Part shown: positions 1 through 12,703 of the stretch, in pieces
Numbering within the stretch: the stretch's first letter is position 1
Layout of the letters: each line of letters begins with the position of its first letter
Assembly: GCF_030272615.1 (NCBI RefSeq)
Contig: NC_081410.1
Span: forward strand, 184,807,619 to 184,871,618
Direction of reading: 5' to 3'
DNA length: 64,000 nucleotides
From: Cryptomeria japonica
Taxonomy: Eukaryota > Streptophyta > Pinopsida > Cupressales > Cupressaceae
Made by a program: the position numbers and the translations under genes
The notes under the pieces: generated by a model
Told to the model about the DNA's origin: nothing
Database searches by the model: none
What the model saw: only the letters and a program-made list of their open reading frames with translations

Positions 1-245
1 CTAGAGAGGTGGGAAGAGAGAATGGTGAGATACATGAAGGGGGATAGAGAGAGGCCAAGTGAGAGAAAGAGATGGAGATACCTAAGGGAGAGTGAGTGAG
101 TGAGTGAGAGAGAGAGAAGGGGGGAAGAGAGGAAGAGAGGGAAAGAGAGCTTGACCTAAGAGAGGAAGGGAGAGAGGGAGAGAGTGATAAAGAGAGATAC
201 CTCAAGGAGGGAGAGTAAAAGAGGGAGACACCTAAGGTACAAAAG
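1..245. repeat. GA-rich simple-sequence tract
   Basis: The + strand is almost pure purine, with many GAGA and GTGA runs, including a short GTGA tandem near 90-110. There is no reading frame of note. It is an interrupted microsatellite-like tract cut by the window edge. Confidence 0.75.
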
Positions 246-1689
246 GTGTAACCCTTAATCTCCACCATTTAAAAAAAAGAAGGTATTTTAGAAAGCAGAT
301 TTAGAGCACTACAACTCTTGTTCTTGTTGCATCTTCACATTTTGAGTGTAACTATCTTTATTTTCTCATCGAAGTTCAGGCTTTCCCGATTTTAGAAAAA
401 AATGACAACTTAAGAACCCTTTTTGGTCCCCCATCTTGGTGCGCTTACCTTATCTTAAAAGGCACATATGTTTCTTCAAAACTTTTTTATCCAAAGTGAA
501 TTATTTATTATTTGTTGTTACTTTATTACATATATTTACTTTAAATAATTATAAAGGTTATTTATTTTCCTTTGCACTTTTATGTTATTTAAAATTATTT
601 TTTATTTTTTAAGATTTTAATAATTTCTAGAATGTAAAATTAAACTTTTGGTCTAATACCTCATTTTTTGTCTACTTAATATATAATAATAAAAATGTAA
701 ATAAATATTTTTGGAGGGTCAAATTTTTAAGTGTTACACTTTTATAAAGATATAAGCAATATTGATCCATCCTTTTTACATATATTGATTAAATTTTGAA
801 ATGATGTAAACTAGCAAAACATAGCATTTTAGTTGTAATTCATGAATGCATTTCAAAAGAACCAAAAATCATTTGAATAATGGTTTTTGAATTGATATTC
901 AATTTTTTATTGTTGAAAAAAATAAGGTTAAATCAACAATTGATTATTTTAAAGTGAATTTGATTTTTCTTTGTTTTTATCCCTATTGTAAACATGCAAT
1001 TCTAGTGAATTATTTCTTCAATAAAGTTTTAAAGGTGGTTGCTAAATATGATAGGCATTGTATTTATTGTCGAATATAAATTCAAGAAAAACACGTTTCA
1101 ACCTAAACATTTTGACACAAAATGTGATAGCCTATCTCCTATTTCGAGTCAACAAAATTCTATTTTTTAGTGTCTTAAATAGTTATACTATAATTTTTAA
1201 AAATTTATTGCAAGTATATTGCTATAATTAATTATAAAGATGATTAGAAGTTAAAATATATTTAAATTTTTTGAACAAATATATGATGCATATATAATAA
1301 TTTATTTAATTATAAAAAAATAAGATAAAATTCAATGTTTCATAAAAACAAATATTTAAAATAAATTTGACTTTAAAAATTATTTTAAACAAATATTTAT
1401 TGAAAATCAATTTATTTCTTTACACATTATATTCAATTCATCTAAATAAATATATTGTTATAATTTTGAGATATCTTATTAACCACACATTATCAATTTT
1501 TTAATAATTAAAATTATTTTCTTAAATTTATAAAAAAATATATACAACTATTTTTTTTTGAAATGAAAAAAATATTAAAATTAACTATATTAAGAATTTT
1601 AGTGAATTAGGTTGCAAGGCTCATGATCTGGAATCCTATGTGATCATTTTTCAAATTTGGGGTGAATTGATCACTCTTTCGCAACTACA
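246..1689. other. AT-rich non-coding DNA
   Basis: The sequence is strongly AT-rich with many A and T homopolymers. I see no coding frame and no LTR ends. It is the left flank of the LINE that follows. Confidence 0.6.
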
Positions 1690-1865
1690 TTGGAGAATTT
1701 GATTGAATTGGGTTAGTGCTTTGTTTTGCCATGTGCTATCTTCCAACTCTTGTGTTTTTTTTTTTAAATTCCGAACAAGCTAAAGCTAGGGTTTTGGAAC
1801 ATACTTTTTATTGGTTTAAGCGTAATTAGGTATTTATTTTTCCATGGTGTCCCTTCTTCTCTCCT

Positions 1866-2949
1866 TTGCAAAATTTGTTGGATCGATTGCCATTGTGGTT
1901 CTCACTCCCTAATCTGCCTTTTGAATTTTCGGATCCTGAGATTCTTAGGGTTCTTGGGAATTCCTTTAGTTCATACTTGATGTTTGATGGTTTTTTGGTT
2001 GATGGGGTTTTCTTGGTTAAAGTTTATTCTTTGGTTGAGCAACGGAAGGTTTTACCTTAGTCATTTGGCATTTCTTCGAAAAATGGGTCTTGCCATCAAT
2101 TGTTAAGGATTCGACCTCTTTTAAATAGATTGTTATTGATCTTGATGCGGATTTGTTTTTTTGATTTAAAAATAGAGTTCTACTTCTTCACGTGTTATTC
2201 AGGATCTCGGTAGGCAGAAGATGCCCCTTTCAAAAGATCACATTAGTTCTGTTAATAATGATATCCCTACGGTTCGCGAGATAATTTCCTAGGGGTCCAT
2301 AGCTAAATCATTCTCTTTTAATGTTGAGGTTCCTTCCCCTTGTGTGGACATGCCTCACAATGTTGCTTCTAATCACACTACATCATCTCCCCCTTTGCAG
2401 AAAGTTATTCGTCTGAAGATATCAGGTAAATATGCCTCCTTTATTGTTGAAGCACCTGTAATCTAGTAGGAGAAGACTCCAATGGTCCCATCTCCCAATA
2501 TTGAGAAATCTTCCTAGGTTATAGGGGTGCTAACTTTGTCCCCTGATTAGAATGCTTTGGAAGTTGAGTTGCTAGCTAAGGATAGTTCAATTTCCGTATT
2601 TGATATTCAATTACATAGGTCTCTTGATCAGGGCCAATTTGAGGGGAATAGGGATTGTTAGTTAGTCTCACATAAATTTTTTTGGGGTATTAAGTGGAAT
2701 AGGGTTGAAGATTTTCCAGAAAAGGTTATTCATTCTTTTGAGCAAGTTGAGGTAGGAACAAATTCTATTTTGGGGATTCAACCGTCTAAGAATCCTTTTG
2801 CTGCACTATCTCAAAAGGAGAATGTTCCAGATAATGTTGGTGTTGGTGTTCAAGGGAATGAGTGCCCTATCTCAGAGACTCCATTATCCCCAACTTCTCC
2901 CCTTGTCTTTGCTTTGAGGAGGGGGATAAAACCTAATTCTTACATAGCT
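1866..2949 (+). pseudogene. LINE ORF1 (DUF4283-like nucleic-acid-binding protein), broken
   Basis: The conceptual product near 1866-2060 contains PLWFSLPNLPFEF followed by LRVLGNSFSSYL. This has the pattern of the DUF4283 region of plant LINE ORF1 proteins (W.RLPNLP..., then ...IGN.LG). A later open piece at 2770-2949 carries NPFAALSQ, typical of the C-terminal linker of such proteins. ORF1 proteins are RNA-binding chaperones of the LINE particle. Several in-frame stops separate the pieces, and the true start is unclear. The family call rests on motif resemblance only. Confidence 0.55.
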
Positions 2950-3155
2950 TAGGAAGAGATTGTTGCTGGTATTCAAGACACTTTGTTTTCTTCAGGGGGA
3001 TCTATTAAAAAGAAAAAAAAAAGGGTAAATTTAGTCCTCCTTTGACTAGGTGTATGGCTTCAAAGTGCTTTGTAGGTTGAGTTTACTGTTGGGGCTTCTG
3101 TTCCCCAAGACAAAACTCAGCTAGAGAGGGGAGGTGATGCCTCTCCTCGAGGGAA

Positions 3156-5555
3156 ATGAGGGCCATTACATGGAATGTTGCCCCTAACAGGTGACACTTA
3201 ATTAAGTGTCCATTAGATGTAAGAGGTTTCAACTTTACTTTGATTCAAGAAACTAAGCTATCTTTGGACATGTCTGAGGTATTGTTTGGAACTTGGAGGA
3301 TGTGGAAATCTTATTCCTTACCCTCAATTAGAGCTTCTGGGGGTCTTGCGGTTCTTTGAAATGATAAGGGGGTTGATGTCCGTTTGGTATCCTCAACTAA
3401 TAATTGGATGCTTGTATGTGTTATTAGCAAAATCTTTGAGTGTAGGTTCTGGCTATTTAATGTATATGGGCCGATTAGTTCTCAAGATAAAAGAAAATTT
3501 TGTGATCATTTGTCTTTGGTTTCTCATCCGCTTAGGGAGGAATGGAGGGTGTTTGGGGATGATTTCAATACAATCCTTAACTCCTCTGACAATACGGGGG
3601 GCATCATCCCTCAAAAGAGAGTGGTTGAAGATTTCAATACTTTTGTGCACTCTAATGGTCTAATTGATTGTGTTCCGAAGTAGGGCACGTCTTTACTTGG
3701 ACTAATAAGAGGTTAGGATTTCATCAAATTACGAAGAGATTAGATAGATTTCTTCTCTCGGATAATTAGATGTCTGGTAAATTAGATTTTTTGTTTCTGT
3801 TCTTCCTAATGTGAGGTCTAATCATTTCCCAGTGCAACTCACAATCCTGGAGGACTGAGCTCCAATGAAGTCCCATTTTAGATTTGAACCTATGTGGATT
3901 CGGGATTCTTCTTTCATCCCTTTGCTAAAATCTTGGTAAGAATTTGCTCCTTTCATTGTGGGTTCTAGAATATATCAACTAGCCAAGAAACTTCAGTGGT
4001 TGAAGTCTAAAATTAAGGAATGGAACAAACTTTACTTTAAAAACATATTTGATGAAAAAACTCAATTAGAGCGTGAAATTATTGTTCTGAATGAGAGGGT
4101 TGTTTCACATGGTATGGACTCTGTTTCCTTTCAGATGTAGAAGTCCCTCATAGCACAATTAGAGGAAGTACTGCATCGTGAGGAGTTGTACTGGAAGGCT
4201 AAGTCTAGGGAGACTTGGCTTGGAGATGGTGATAGAAACACAAAAAAATTTCATGCTTCCACTAAGCAAAGGCACCATTGGAATTGGATCACTTCAGTTA
4301 CAAATGTTGATGGTGTGCTGGTGGATAATAGAGATGCTATTTGTTCTGAGGCCATTAGCTTTTTTAAAAATCTATTATCTGTTGAACCTACAGTTTCCAA
4401 TAACAACTTTTTGAATTCAATTCCTTCTTGTGTGACTAAGGACGATAACTTGTTTTTATTGACTGAATTCACAATGGAGGAGTTAAAGGAAGTGGTTTTT
4501 TCCATGGTATTAAACAAAGCCCCTAGCCCAGATGGCTTTACAACACTGTTCTTTCAGAAGTGTTGGGACTTTTTAGGGCGTGACATTCTTTTAGGTCTAG
4601 ACGAATGCAGAAGGAATGACACTATTCTTAGGGAATTCAATACCCCTTTCATTTCTCTCATTCCCAAGGTGGCAACTCCTACCTCCTTTAGTCAGTTTAG
4701 GCTAATTCCTTTGTGCAAAACCATTTATAATATTTTTTACTAATGCTCTTTCAAGAAGACTAGTTGTAATCATTCTTAAAGTGGCGTCTGATGACCAAAG
4801 TGGTGTTCAATGAGCAAGGTGGTTTTGTTCTGGGGAGGGAACACTTGAGGACGCTATCCTTGCACATGAAGTCTTACATTCAGTCGTGTCTGATAAAATC
4901 CCCTCTATGGTGTTAAAACTCAATATAATGAAAGCCTATTATAGGTTCAATTGGGATTTTTTAGTGGATGTTCTTAAGAAGTTTGGCTTCTCCTTGAAAT
5001 GGGTTAATTAGGTGTATGCTTGTATTTCCACGACTCGGTTCTCAGTCATCCTTAATGGATCTCCATGTGGTTTTTTTGAGTCTTTTAGCGGGGTTAGACA
5101 AGGTGATTCTATTTCTGCATTTTTATTCATCTTAATGGCAGAAGGGTTGAGTAGAGCCATTAAAGCTGCCTCTTTATTTGGCAGATGGGTAGGAGTGAGG
5201 TTGCCTATTATTGGTTTTCCTTTTACTCATTGTTTATTTGTTGATGACACACTTTTGTTTGGGCAAGCCTCTATTAGGGAATCACGAGTCATCAAAGAGG
5301 TGATTGGTAATTATGTTTCTGCCTCAGGTCATCTTGTGAATGTAGATAAGTCAAATTTTTTTCATGAATGTCACTGCTTTAGTAAGGGATTGGTTGGTTA
5401 GGTTCTGGAGCTTTGCTATTGGTTCTTTCCCTTGCAAATACTTGGGCCCATTTTTTTCGGGTTTTCAAAAGCATGTCTTTTGGGAGAATCTTATATCTTG
5501 AATCTCTAATAGAATCTTTTGTGGGAAAGATATTTATGATTAAAGCTATCCTTAG
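3156..5555 (+). pseudogene. LINE ORF2, 5' part: endonuclease and reverse transcriptase, broken
   Basis: The start is put at 3156, where MRAITWNVAPN resembles the usual start of plant LINE endonucleases. LIQETKL (the metal-binding glutamate) and GDDFNTI follow as the endonuclease core. The reverse transcriptase shows NKAPSPDGF and FFQKCW near 4515-4570, SLIPKV near 4655, GVRQGDSISAFLF near 5090 and FVDDTLLFGQ near 5240, the last being the catalytic YADD-type box. The frame changes at least twice and there are many stops. The sequence stops at 5555, where a Copia element entered. It resumes at 12709, with CTTAG present on both sides. Confidence 0.85.
5551..5555. repeat. Target-site duplication CTTAG, left copy (element 1)
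   Basis: CTTAG directly precedes the TG that opens the left LTR. The same five bases follow the CA of the right LTR at 12704-12708. Confidence 0.9.
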
Positions 5556-5584
5556 TGTTAGCAACAGTCAAGAAGGAAGACTAA

Positions 5585-5611
5585 GGGGGGGAGGGGGGAG
5601 GGGGGAGGGGG
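5585..5611 (+). repeat. G-quadruplex-prone tract at the LTR terminus
   Basis: Four runs of 7, 6, 6 and 5 guanines are separated by single adenines. Measured in the element's own direction, the tract lies 30-56 bases from the U5 end of the LTR, close to the primer binding site. The other LTR has a shorter, interrupted version (near 11441-11461). Confidence 0.85.
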
Positions 5612-6123
5612 TGAATCAGTCTTCACCGGATGCACAACAAATTAAATTTCCAAAACATTAATAGATAAACCACAACAATAACATATAACCAAATAAGCAA
5701 CACAATACACAACACCAAGATTTTGACGTGGAAAACCCGTATAAGGGAAAAACCATGGTGGGAACTTACCCACAATAAGATGATACTCTGCAACAGTATA
5801 TGAAAGTATTACAATGGAGAATGCACATGCATTCAAGCTCACTGCCTAGAGCTCTCTGCTCAAAAGATATATGCCCGAAAGGCTACAACCCTCAAGGAAA
5901 TCTCACTAACTTACAATATGATTTTGACTAGAATCCGGAAGGAATGAACTGCAATAATAGCATCTACAAATGCCTGATGATAGTTTCGGTTAAGCACAGT
6001 TTTCTGCCCTGCAACACAAAACTCACCACAACACTTTGTTGAATGATATATCTTTGTTCACACATTTACCTCTCTCTGATAATGCAAACACAATACCAAC
6101 ACCAAAATTACATAAGTATATCA

Positions 6124-6133
6124 CCTATATATA
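6124..6133 (-). promoter_or_regulatory. Probable TATA box of the 3' LTR (element 1)
   Basis: On the - strand it reads TATATATAGG. The same sequence lies at the equivalent place in the other LTR (11977-11986). It is inferred to be the core promoter; there is no expression evidence. Confidence 0.45.
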
Positions 6134-6847
6134 CAATTCATCAACCTTGAGAACAAGGTCGGCTACACCCTCAACCCACAACTCATAATTACAAAAATTA
6201 TATTACACGATACAAAGATTGACCACCAGACCAATATTATGATTTAGATTACATAGCATGGACCTAATTCAAATTCCCAAACAATTACATCCACCGAAAA
6301 TCCTGCCAAGATCAATCGCAACACGCTACACCATCGGAAATACTGCATAACACAAATTATCATCGGTTCAATCAAATCACCAAATACTTGCTTAACGATC
6401 AATTTGGATCGCCAAAACAATAGGACATGACTAGGAAACACCATCAAGCACATTAGAATCATTCGAAATAGTTGCACAATCATCTCTTTTCAAATCTTCA
6501 TCTATCAATGTCTCAAAGTTCAAGAACACAACCAATCAGCAACTGTCACGAAGAAAGATAACTTGCGGTGCGCCAAATCACGAACCATCGGAAATGAAGA
6601 TACACAAGATCATCCCAAACAATAATCCAAAATCTCAGCACAAGATCTGATCACACTGGAATATACCATAGGGAATACCGGATATTGCAAAGCAGTGATC
6701 AACAAAACCAAACTACAAAAGCGGACCAAAAGCCTTTTCCAAACTCACCAGAATAACTCACAAGAATATGTTGACATCAACGACAACAACATATCCTAGC
6801 ATCAACAATGAACAACAAAATCAAACAATCTCCTCAATAATCCAACA

Positions 6848-6860
6848 ATCTCCCCTTTTG
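6848..6860 (-). other. Polypurine tract of element 1
   Basis: On the - strand it reads CCAAAAGGGGAGAT, directly before the TG of the 3' LTR. This is the usual plus-strand primer site, and the same AGGGGAGAT core occurs in elements 3 and 5. Confidence 0.85.
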
Positions 6861-7169
6861 GCATTGATGGCAACATATGAATGTGAAAAACAGTCAATGC
6901 AAAGAAAGAAGATATCACCAACAATCTCCTCCTAAGATTAAGATAGATAAAGAAGTTTTTCACATGATCTCTCTCCCCCTTTGATAGCAATGCCAAAGAT
7001 CACCAAAACAAAAAATCAAAACACAGAAACATGAATCTCTCTCCCAAAATAGAATCACGAATCTCTCCAAAATACAGACTACTCCATCAACGGAGCAACA
7101 CCAACACATCAATCTGGATAAAAGAATAAAGCTCTGAATTCCACTAGATTGATGCAACTCAATGCATCT

Positions 7170-8749
7170 AGTTTTCATCAGGAGGAGTGGAGACCCCTAA
7201 CTTCTCTCAGATAGACAAATGTATCTGCAGGAAAAGGTTTAGTACAAATATCAACAATTTGTTCCTTTGTAGATACATATTATAGCTTCACCTTCTATTC
7301 ACCAACTTTCTCTCTCAAGTAATTGTATTCGATCGATATATGTTTAGTCTTTGAATGTTGCACCAGATTCTTAGACATGTTTATAGTACTGGAATTATCA
7401 CAGTATATAACTGTAGGCTAATCATAAATAACTCTAATATCTTTCAACATTTGCTTCATCCATACTATCTGAGTGCAATTGCTAGCAACACCAATGTACT
7501 CACCTTCAACAGTAGATAAAGATACTGAATCCTGTTTCTTGCTAGCCCATGAAACCAACTTCTTTCCCAAAAATAATGCTCCATCGGTAGTGCTATTTTG
7601 GTTATCAACATCACTTGCCCAATCTGCATCGGTGTAAGCACCTAACATAAAATTATCATTCTTCGGATACCATAAACCATAATCTTCAGTTCTTTCTAGA
7701 TATCTGAATATTTCTTTAACAACAATAACATGACTCTCCTTCGGATCAACTTGATATCTAGCTGCCATACACGCAACATGCATAATGTCAGGCCTAGCTT
7801 GAGTAAGATATAATAGTCCACCAACCATAGATCTGTACAAACTCTGATTAGCTTTAGGAGATTCATCATTTTTAGATAATTTACAATTAGTCAACATAGG
7901 AGTTCCAACTGGTTTGGAATAATCTAATCCAAATTTCTTCAGCAATTCCTTCACATACTTAGTTTGAGATATAAAGATACCTTTTCTTGTCTGTGCAATC
8001 TGCAAACCTAAGAAAAATTTTATCTTGCCAATCATAGGCATCTTAGATTCTTTTTGCATGCCACCAGCAAATTTCATGCTCATATCATCATCACCACCAA
8101 AAATAATGTCATCAACAAAGACTTCAACAATCAAAATGTTATCATTTTTAATCTTAAAGTACATATTACTATTAGCAGCACCTTTGACAAATCCCAATTT
8201 TAGCAAGTATTTGTCTAATCTAGCATACCAAGCTCTAGGGGTTTGTTTCAATCCATAAATTGCTTTATTCAAATTATGTACCATATCTCCATCATCTGAT
8301 AATGAAAAACCATCAGGTTGTTCAATGTAAACTTCTTCTAGATCACCATTGAAAAATGCAGATTTGACATCCATTTGATATACATTGAAATCTTTATAAG
8401 CAACATAAACTAGCAACAATCTAACAACTTCAATTCTAGCAACCAGAGCAAACGTTTCTTCATAGTCAATCCCTTCTTGTTGTGAATAACCTTTGCAGAC
8501 TAGTCTAGCTTTATTTCCGACTACTTCATTGACTTCATTCAATTTGTTTCTAAAAACCCATTTAGTACCAATAACATTTTTATCCTTAGGTCGGGGCACA
8601 AGTTCCCAAGTGTTGTTCTTTTCAATCTGATCTAACTCTTCTTCCATGGCTCTAATCCAGTTATCATCATTACAAGCTTCAACGACATCTTTAGGTTCAA
8701 CTTTAGATATCAAACATATTTCTTTTGCAGCTAACCTTCTTCTAGTCAT
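7170..8749 (-). pseudogene. Copia pol, reverse transcriptase and RNase H part (element 1)
   Basis: It reads from 8749 leftwards. The reverse transcriptase shows [17 protein letters not shown], then [16 protein letters not shown] and the catalytic FVDDIIFGG. RNase H shows [11 protein letters not shown] and [11 protein letters not shown] 443-residue stretch is open from 8749 down to 7418. A TAG then interrupts it just before PTVIYCDNSS, and the frame continues to about 7170 (KLGVSTPPDEN), so the real 3' end lies past the stop. A stop (TAA) at 8750-8755 separates this part from the integrase part. Copia enzymes copy the element RNA into DNA within virus-like particles. Confidence 0.9.
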
Positions 8750-8755
8750 TAAACC

Positions 8756-10207
8756 TTAATTCTTACCACCAATAATCTGATTCTCAGAATGATTTAATCT
8801 TACATATCTCAGAGTCTTCTGATTGTTTTGATTCTTAGACTCAGGCTCATGAACATCCTCACCGACAGCAACAACAGTCTCTATCTCTACCACATCATTC
8901 TGCTTAGGCTCTTCAGGTTGAATAGGAGCTAAAACAACATGTTGACCTTCATCATAAGCTCTGATTTCCTTCCGAAGGTTTTCATCCACCTTCACACTTG
9001 CACTCTCAACTATCTTTCTTAGTCTCTTGTTATAACACCAGTAGGCTTTGCTATTTGTAGAATATCCCAAGAAGATACCTTCATAACTTCTAGAATCAAA
9101 CTTCCCAATATTCTCATCTCTCTTGATATAACATTTGCTACCCAAAACTTTGAAATATTTCACAGTAGGAACATGACCAAACCAAAGCTCATAAGGAGTC
9201 TTACCGGTATCACCTTTGATATGAACTTTATTGAATGTATGGACTGTAGTGCTAATAGCTTCTCTCCAATAAACCTTTAGAACATTTCCTTCAATCAACA
9301 TGGTTCTTGCAACATCTAAAACAATGTGGTTCTTCCTTTCAACAATATGATTCTGTTGTGGTGTTCTTGGAGCAGATAACTGTTTTTTGGTTCCATGCAT
9401 CTCACAGAAAGAATTGAACTCACCGAAACAAAATTCTCCACCTCTGTCAGATCTCAGACACTTCAACTTCAAGCCGGACTCAGTTTCAACTTTAGATTTG
9501 AATATCTTGAATTTTTCAAATGCTTCTAATTTTTCCTTCAAAAAGACAACCTACATCATTCTGGAATAATCATCAATTAGTAACATAAAGTATCTATCAC
9601 CCTACACACTTCTAACATTTGTAGGTCCACACAGGTCAGTGTGCACAAGAACTAATAATCAACCTGATGTGTACCTTTTACTCTTGAAAGAAATCATTGT
9701 TTGCTTGCCCAACTGACATTCCTTAGATACCAGATTAACAAGTTTAAAAATCTTAGGCAAATCCCTAACAGCTTGAGTAGAACTAATCTTGATCAATGAA
9801 TCAAAGTTTACATGACACATCCTTCTATGCCATAACCAACTCTCATCTATTTTAGCAACCAAACAACTTTTCTCACTAACATTCAAAAGGAAAATATTAC
9901 CTTCAGTCTTAGTTCCAGATGCAATCTCTATACCGGATGCATTCAAGATCTTGCATTTACCATCTTTGAATTGTAGATCATAACCTTTATCAACCATCTA
10001 TCCAACACTCAAAAGATTATTCTTTAAACCTTCAACATACAAGACATCATCAGTGTTATGCTTACAATCAAAAGAAATATAACCTCTCCCACAAATTACA
10101 TAGGCTTTGTCATCTCCAAATCTAACTATTCCACCATCATACCTTTCCATGCTTACAAATTTGCTTTTGTCTTTGGTCATATGATGTGAACAACCGATGT
10201 CAATCAC
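8756..10207 (-). pseudogene. Copia pol, protease and integrase part (element 1)
   Basis: The protease active site near 10200 reads DIGCSHHM where Copia proteases have D-S/T-G, so the catalytic triad is altered. The integrase zinc region includes LWHRRMCHVNF and CQLGK, and the core shows SDRGGEF and, later, HIVERKNH and GKTPYELWFG. Stops or frameshifts lie at about 9998 (directly before MVDKGYDL) and between 9659 and 9541. The first catalytic aspartate region of integrase falls in the broken part. The product would cut the polyprotein and insert the cDNA. Confidence 0.88.
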
Positions 10208-11353
10208 TCATTCACCTTTTTCTTCTACCTTAGCAGCCAAAACTTTCTCCTTAACAGAGCAGCTAGTGGAATCAATAGGCACAAGACTATCTTCTTTAAT
10301 GACAATAAACACAACTTCATCTTCTTCTGATTCTTCATCTGTAACACCTTCATCTGCAACATAATAACAATTCTTCTGGTTCTTAAACTTCCGGTTAGAC
10401 TTATAAGGCTTATCATACTTCTCATGCTTCACATATCTATCATTCATATCAAACTTATCAAACTTATCATGTCTGTCATACTTAGCCATTCTCTCCAGAC
10501 ATCTAGAAGCAAAATGTCCTATCTTATTACAAGAAAAACATTTTAAGGCCAACTTTCCATCATACTTACCGACACCTTTAGGCAATCTCTGGACAATCAA
10601 TTCTTCAATCTCATCAATCTCTCTCTTGCTCTGCTATTTCTTTCCTTTCTCTTTCATATCTAGATATCCTGCGCTCATTAGGATCATATTTTTGCTTACT
10701 GGACATAGATGTTGATGCTTTGAATGCTGTCTCAGACCTTCCATGTGATTCACCAAATTCACTCAGCTAAATGCAACATGTTTTCCAACTAATACATCCC
10801 TTGTCATAGTAGTTACACTTCAGATCTCATCAATAGCAACAACTTTATGTTTATAAGCAAGAGGCAAAGATCTTAATACCTTAGCAACAATCTCATCTTC
10901 TTCAATCTTTCCATAATAGGATATGATACCAAGGACAAGCTCACTCACCTTAGCCATGTATGAATGTATGTTCTCATCATCTCTCACCTTCAATGTCTCA
11001 TATTTTTCTTTGAAACTCTGCAACTTGGCAACTTTCACTTGACTATCACCTTCATATAGGATTTCGAGCTTCACCTAGATCTCATGTGTGGTCTGAAGTT
11101 CCATAACATTTGTCATTTCAGAATTAGTCATGGGACTGAGTAATGCTTCCTTTGATTTGATGTAATATTAATCTTCTTTAATCTCATAAGGAGTGGATGG
11201 TCCATTTTGAGGAACAACATAAGCATTCTTAGTAATCTTCCAATAATCTTCTCTAAGACATCTAAAATGTACCTCCATCCATTTCTTCCATACAATGTAG
11301 TTGCTTCCATCAAACCTCAGAGTGTCCTTGAAAAGAATACGTTGAGCTGCCAT
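10208..11353 (-). pseudogene. Copia gag (element 1), broken
   Basis: The likely start is at 11353 (MAAQRILFKDTLRFDGSNY), a few bases inside the primer binding site. LREDYWKITKNAY, then EDEIVAKVLRSLPLAYKH and TRDVLVGK follow, and then a CCHC zinc knuckle CFSCNKIGHFASRC (10537-10496). Gag is the RNA-binding capsid protein. Stops fall near 11168, 10820 and 10601. The knuckle itself is intact. Confidence 0.88.
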
Positions 11354-11395
11354 CCAAAATCTCCTCAAGCAATCAAGCTTCTACCAGAGGATCTA

Positions 11396-11407
11396 TCTTT
11401 GATACCA
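11396..11407 (-). other. Primer binding site of element 1 (initiator Met tRNA type)
   Basis: On the - strand it reads TGGTATCAAAGA, two bases after the LTR end. The expected complement of initiator methionine tRNA starts TGGTATCAGAGC. The differences look like decay. Confidence 0.85.
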
Positions 11408-11409
11408 AT

Positions 11410-12703
11410 TGTTAGCAGCAGTCAAGAAGGAAGACTAAGAGGGGCGGGGGTGACGGGGGGAGTGTGAATTAGTCTTCACCGGATGCACAACAAATTAAAC
11501 TTCCAAAACATTAATAGATAAACCACAACAATAACAGATAACCAAATAAACAACACAATACACAACACCAAGATTTTGACATGGAAAACTCGTTTAAGGG
11601 AAACACCACGGTGGGAACCTACCCACAATAAGACGATACTCTGCAGTAGTATGTGAAAATATTACAATGGAGAATGCACATGCATTCAGGCTCACTGCCT
11701 AGAGCTCATTGCTCAAAAGATATATGATCAGGAGGCTACAACCCTTGAGGAAGTCTCACTGACTTACAATATGATTCAGACTCCAATCTGAAAGGAATGA
11801 ACTGCAATAATAACATCTAGAAATGCCTGATGACAGTTCCGGTTAAGCATAGTTGTCTGCCCTGCAACACCAAACTCACTACAACACTTTGCTAAATGAT
11901 ATATCCTTGTTCGCACATTTACCTTTCTCTGATAATGTAGACACAATACCGACCCCAAAATTACATAAGTATATCACCTATATATACAATTCATCAATCT
12001 TGATAACAAGGTCGGCTAAACCCTCAACCCTCAACTCAGAATTACAAAACTTACATTACATGATACAAAGATCGACCATGGGACGAATATTATGATTTAC
12101 ATTACATAGCATGGACCTAATTCAAATTCCCAAACAATTACATCCACCGGAAATCCCGCTAAGATCAACTGCAACACGCTACACCACTAGAAATATTGCA
12201 TAACACACAAATTATCACCGATTTAAAGAAATCACTAAAAACTTGCTCAACGATCAATGCGGATCGCCAAAGCAAATTGGACATGACTAGGAAACACCAT
12301 CAAGCACGTTAGGATCATCTGGAGCAGTTGCACAATCATCTCTTTTCAAATCTTCATCTGTCAACGTCTCAAAGCTGAAGAACAAAACCAATCAGCAACT
12401 ATCACGAAGAAAGATAATTTGCGGTGCGCCAAATCATGAATCATCTGAAATGAAGATACACAAGATCATCCCAAACAATAATCGAAAATCTCAGCACACG
12501 ATCTGATCACATTGGAATATACAGGAGGGAATACCGGATACTGCAAAGCAGTGATCAGCAAAACCAAACTACAACATCAGACTAAAAACCTTTTCCAAAC
12601 TCACCGAAATAACTCACTGGAATATGTTGACATCAATGACAACAACATATCCTAGCAGCAGCAATGAACAACCAAATTAAACAATCTCCTCAATAATCGA
12701 ACA
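11410..12703 (-). repeat. 5' LTR of element 1
   Basis: It is 1294 bp. On the + strand it starts TGTTAGCAGC and ends AATAATCGAACA. It is homologous along its whole length to 5556-6847, with mostly single-base differences. Confidence 0.95.
11977..11986 (-). promoter_or_regulatory. Probable TATA box in the 5' LTR (element 1)
   Basis: On the - strand it reads TATATATAGG. It is conserved with the 3' LTR and upstream of gag in the element's sense, so it is the best candidate for the element promoter. Confidence 0.45.

Larger units (their letters stand above)
5556..6847 (-). repeat. 3' LTR of element 1
   Basis: It is 1292 bp. On the + strand it starts TGTTAGCAAC and ends AATAATCCAACA. It pairs with 11410-12703. 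Near its left end is a G-rich tract followed by GTGAATCAG, a signature shared by the other Copia LTRs in this window. ORFs on either strand inside it are chance ORFs. Confidence 0.95.
5556..12703 (-). mobile_element. Copia LTR retrotransposon 'element 1', full length, degenerate
   Basis: It is a 7148-bp element on the - strand with two 1.29-kb LTRs (TG...CA), a primer binding site, gag, protease, integrase, reverse transcriptase and RNase H in Copia order, and a polypurine tract. It is flanked by CTTAG on both sides and sits inside the LINE reverse transcriptase. By eye the LTRs match at well over nine bases in ten along most of their length, so the insertion is moderately young. Even so, the coding region holds many stops. 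Confidence 0.95.

Noticed and set aside
4251-4517. Minus-strand 88-codon frame
   Set aside because: It is the complement of the LINE reverse transcriptase coding strand.
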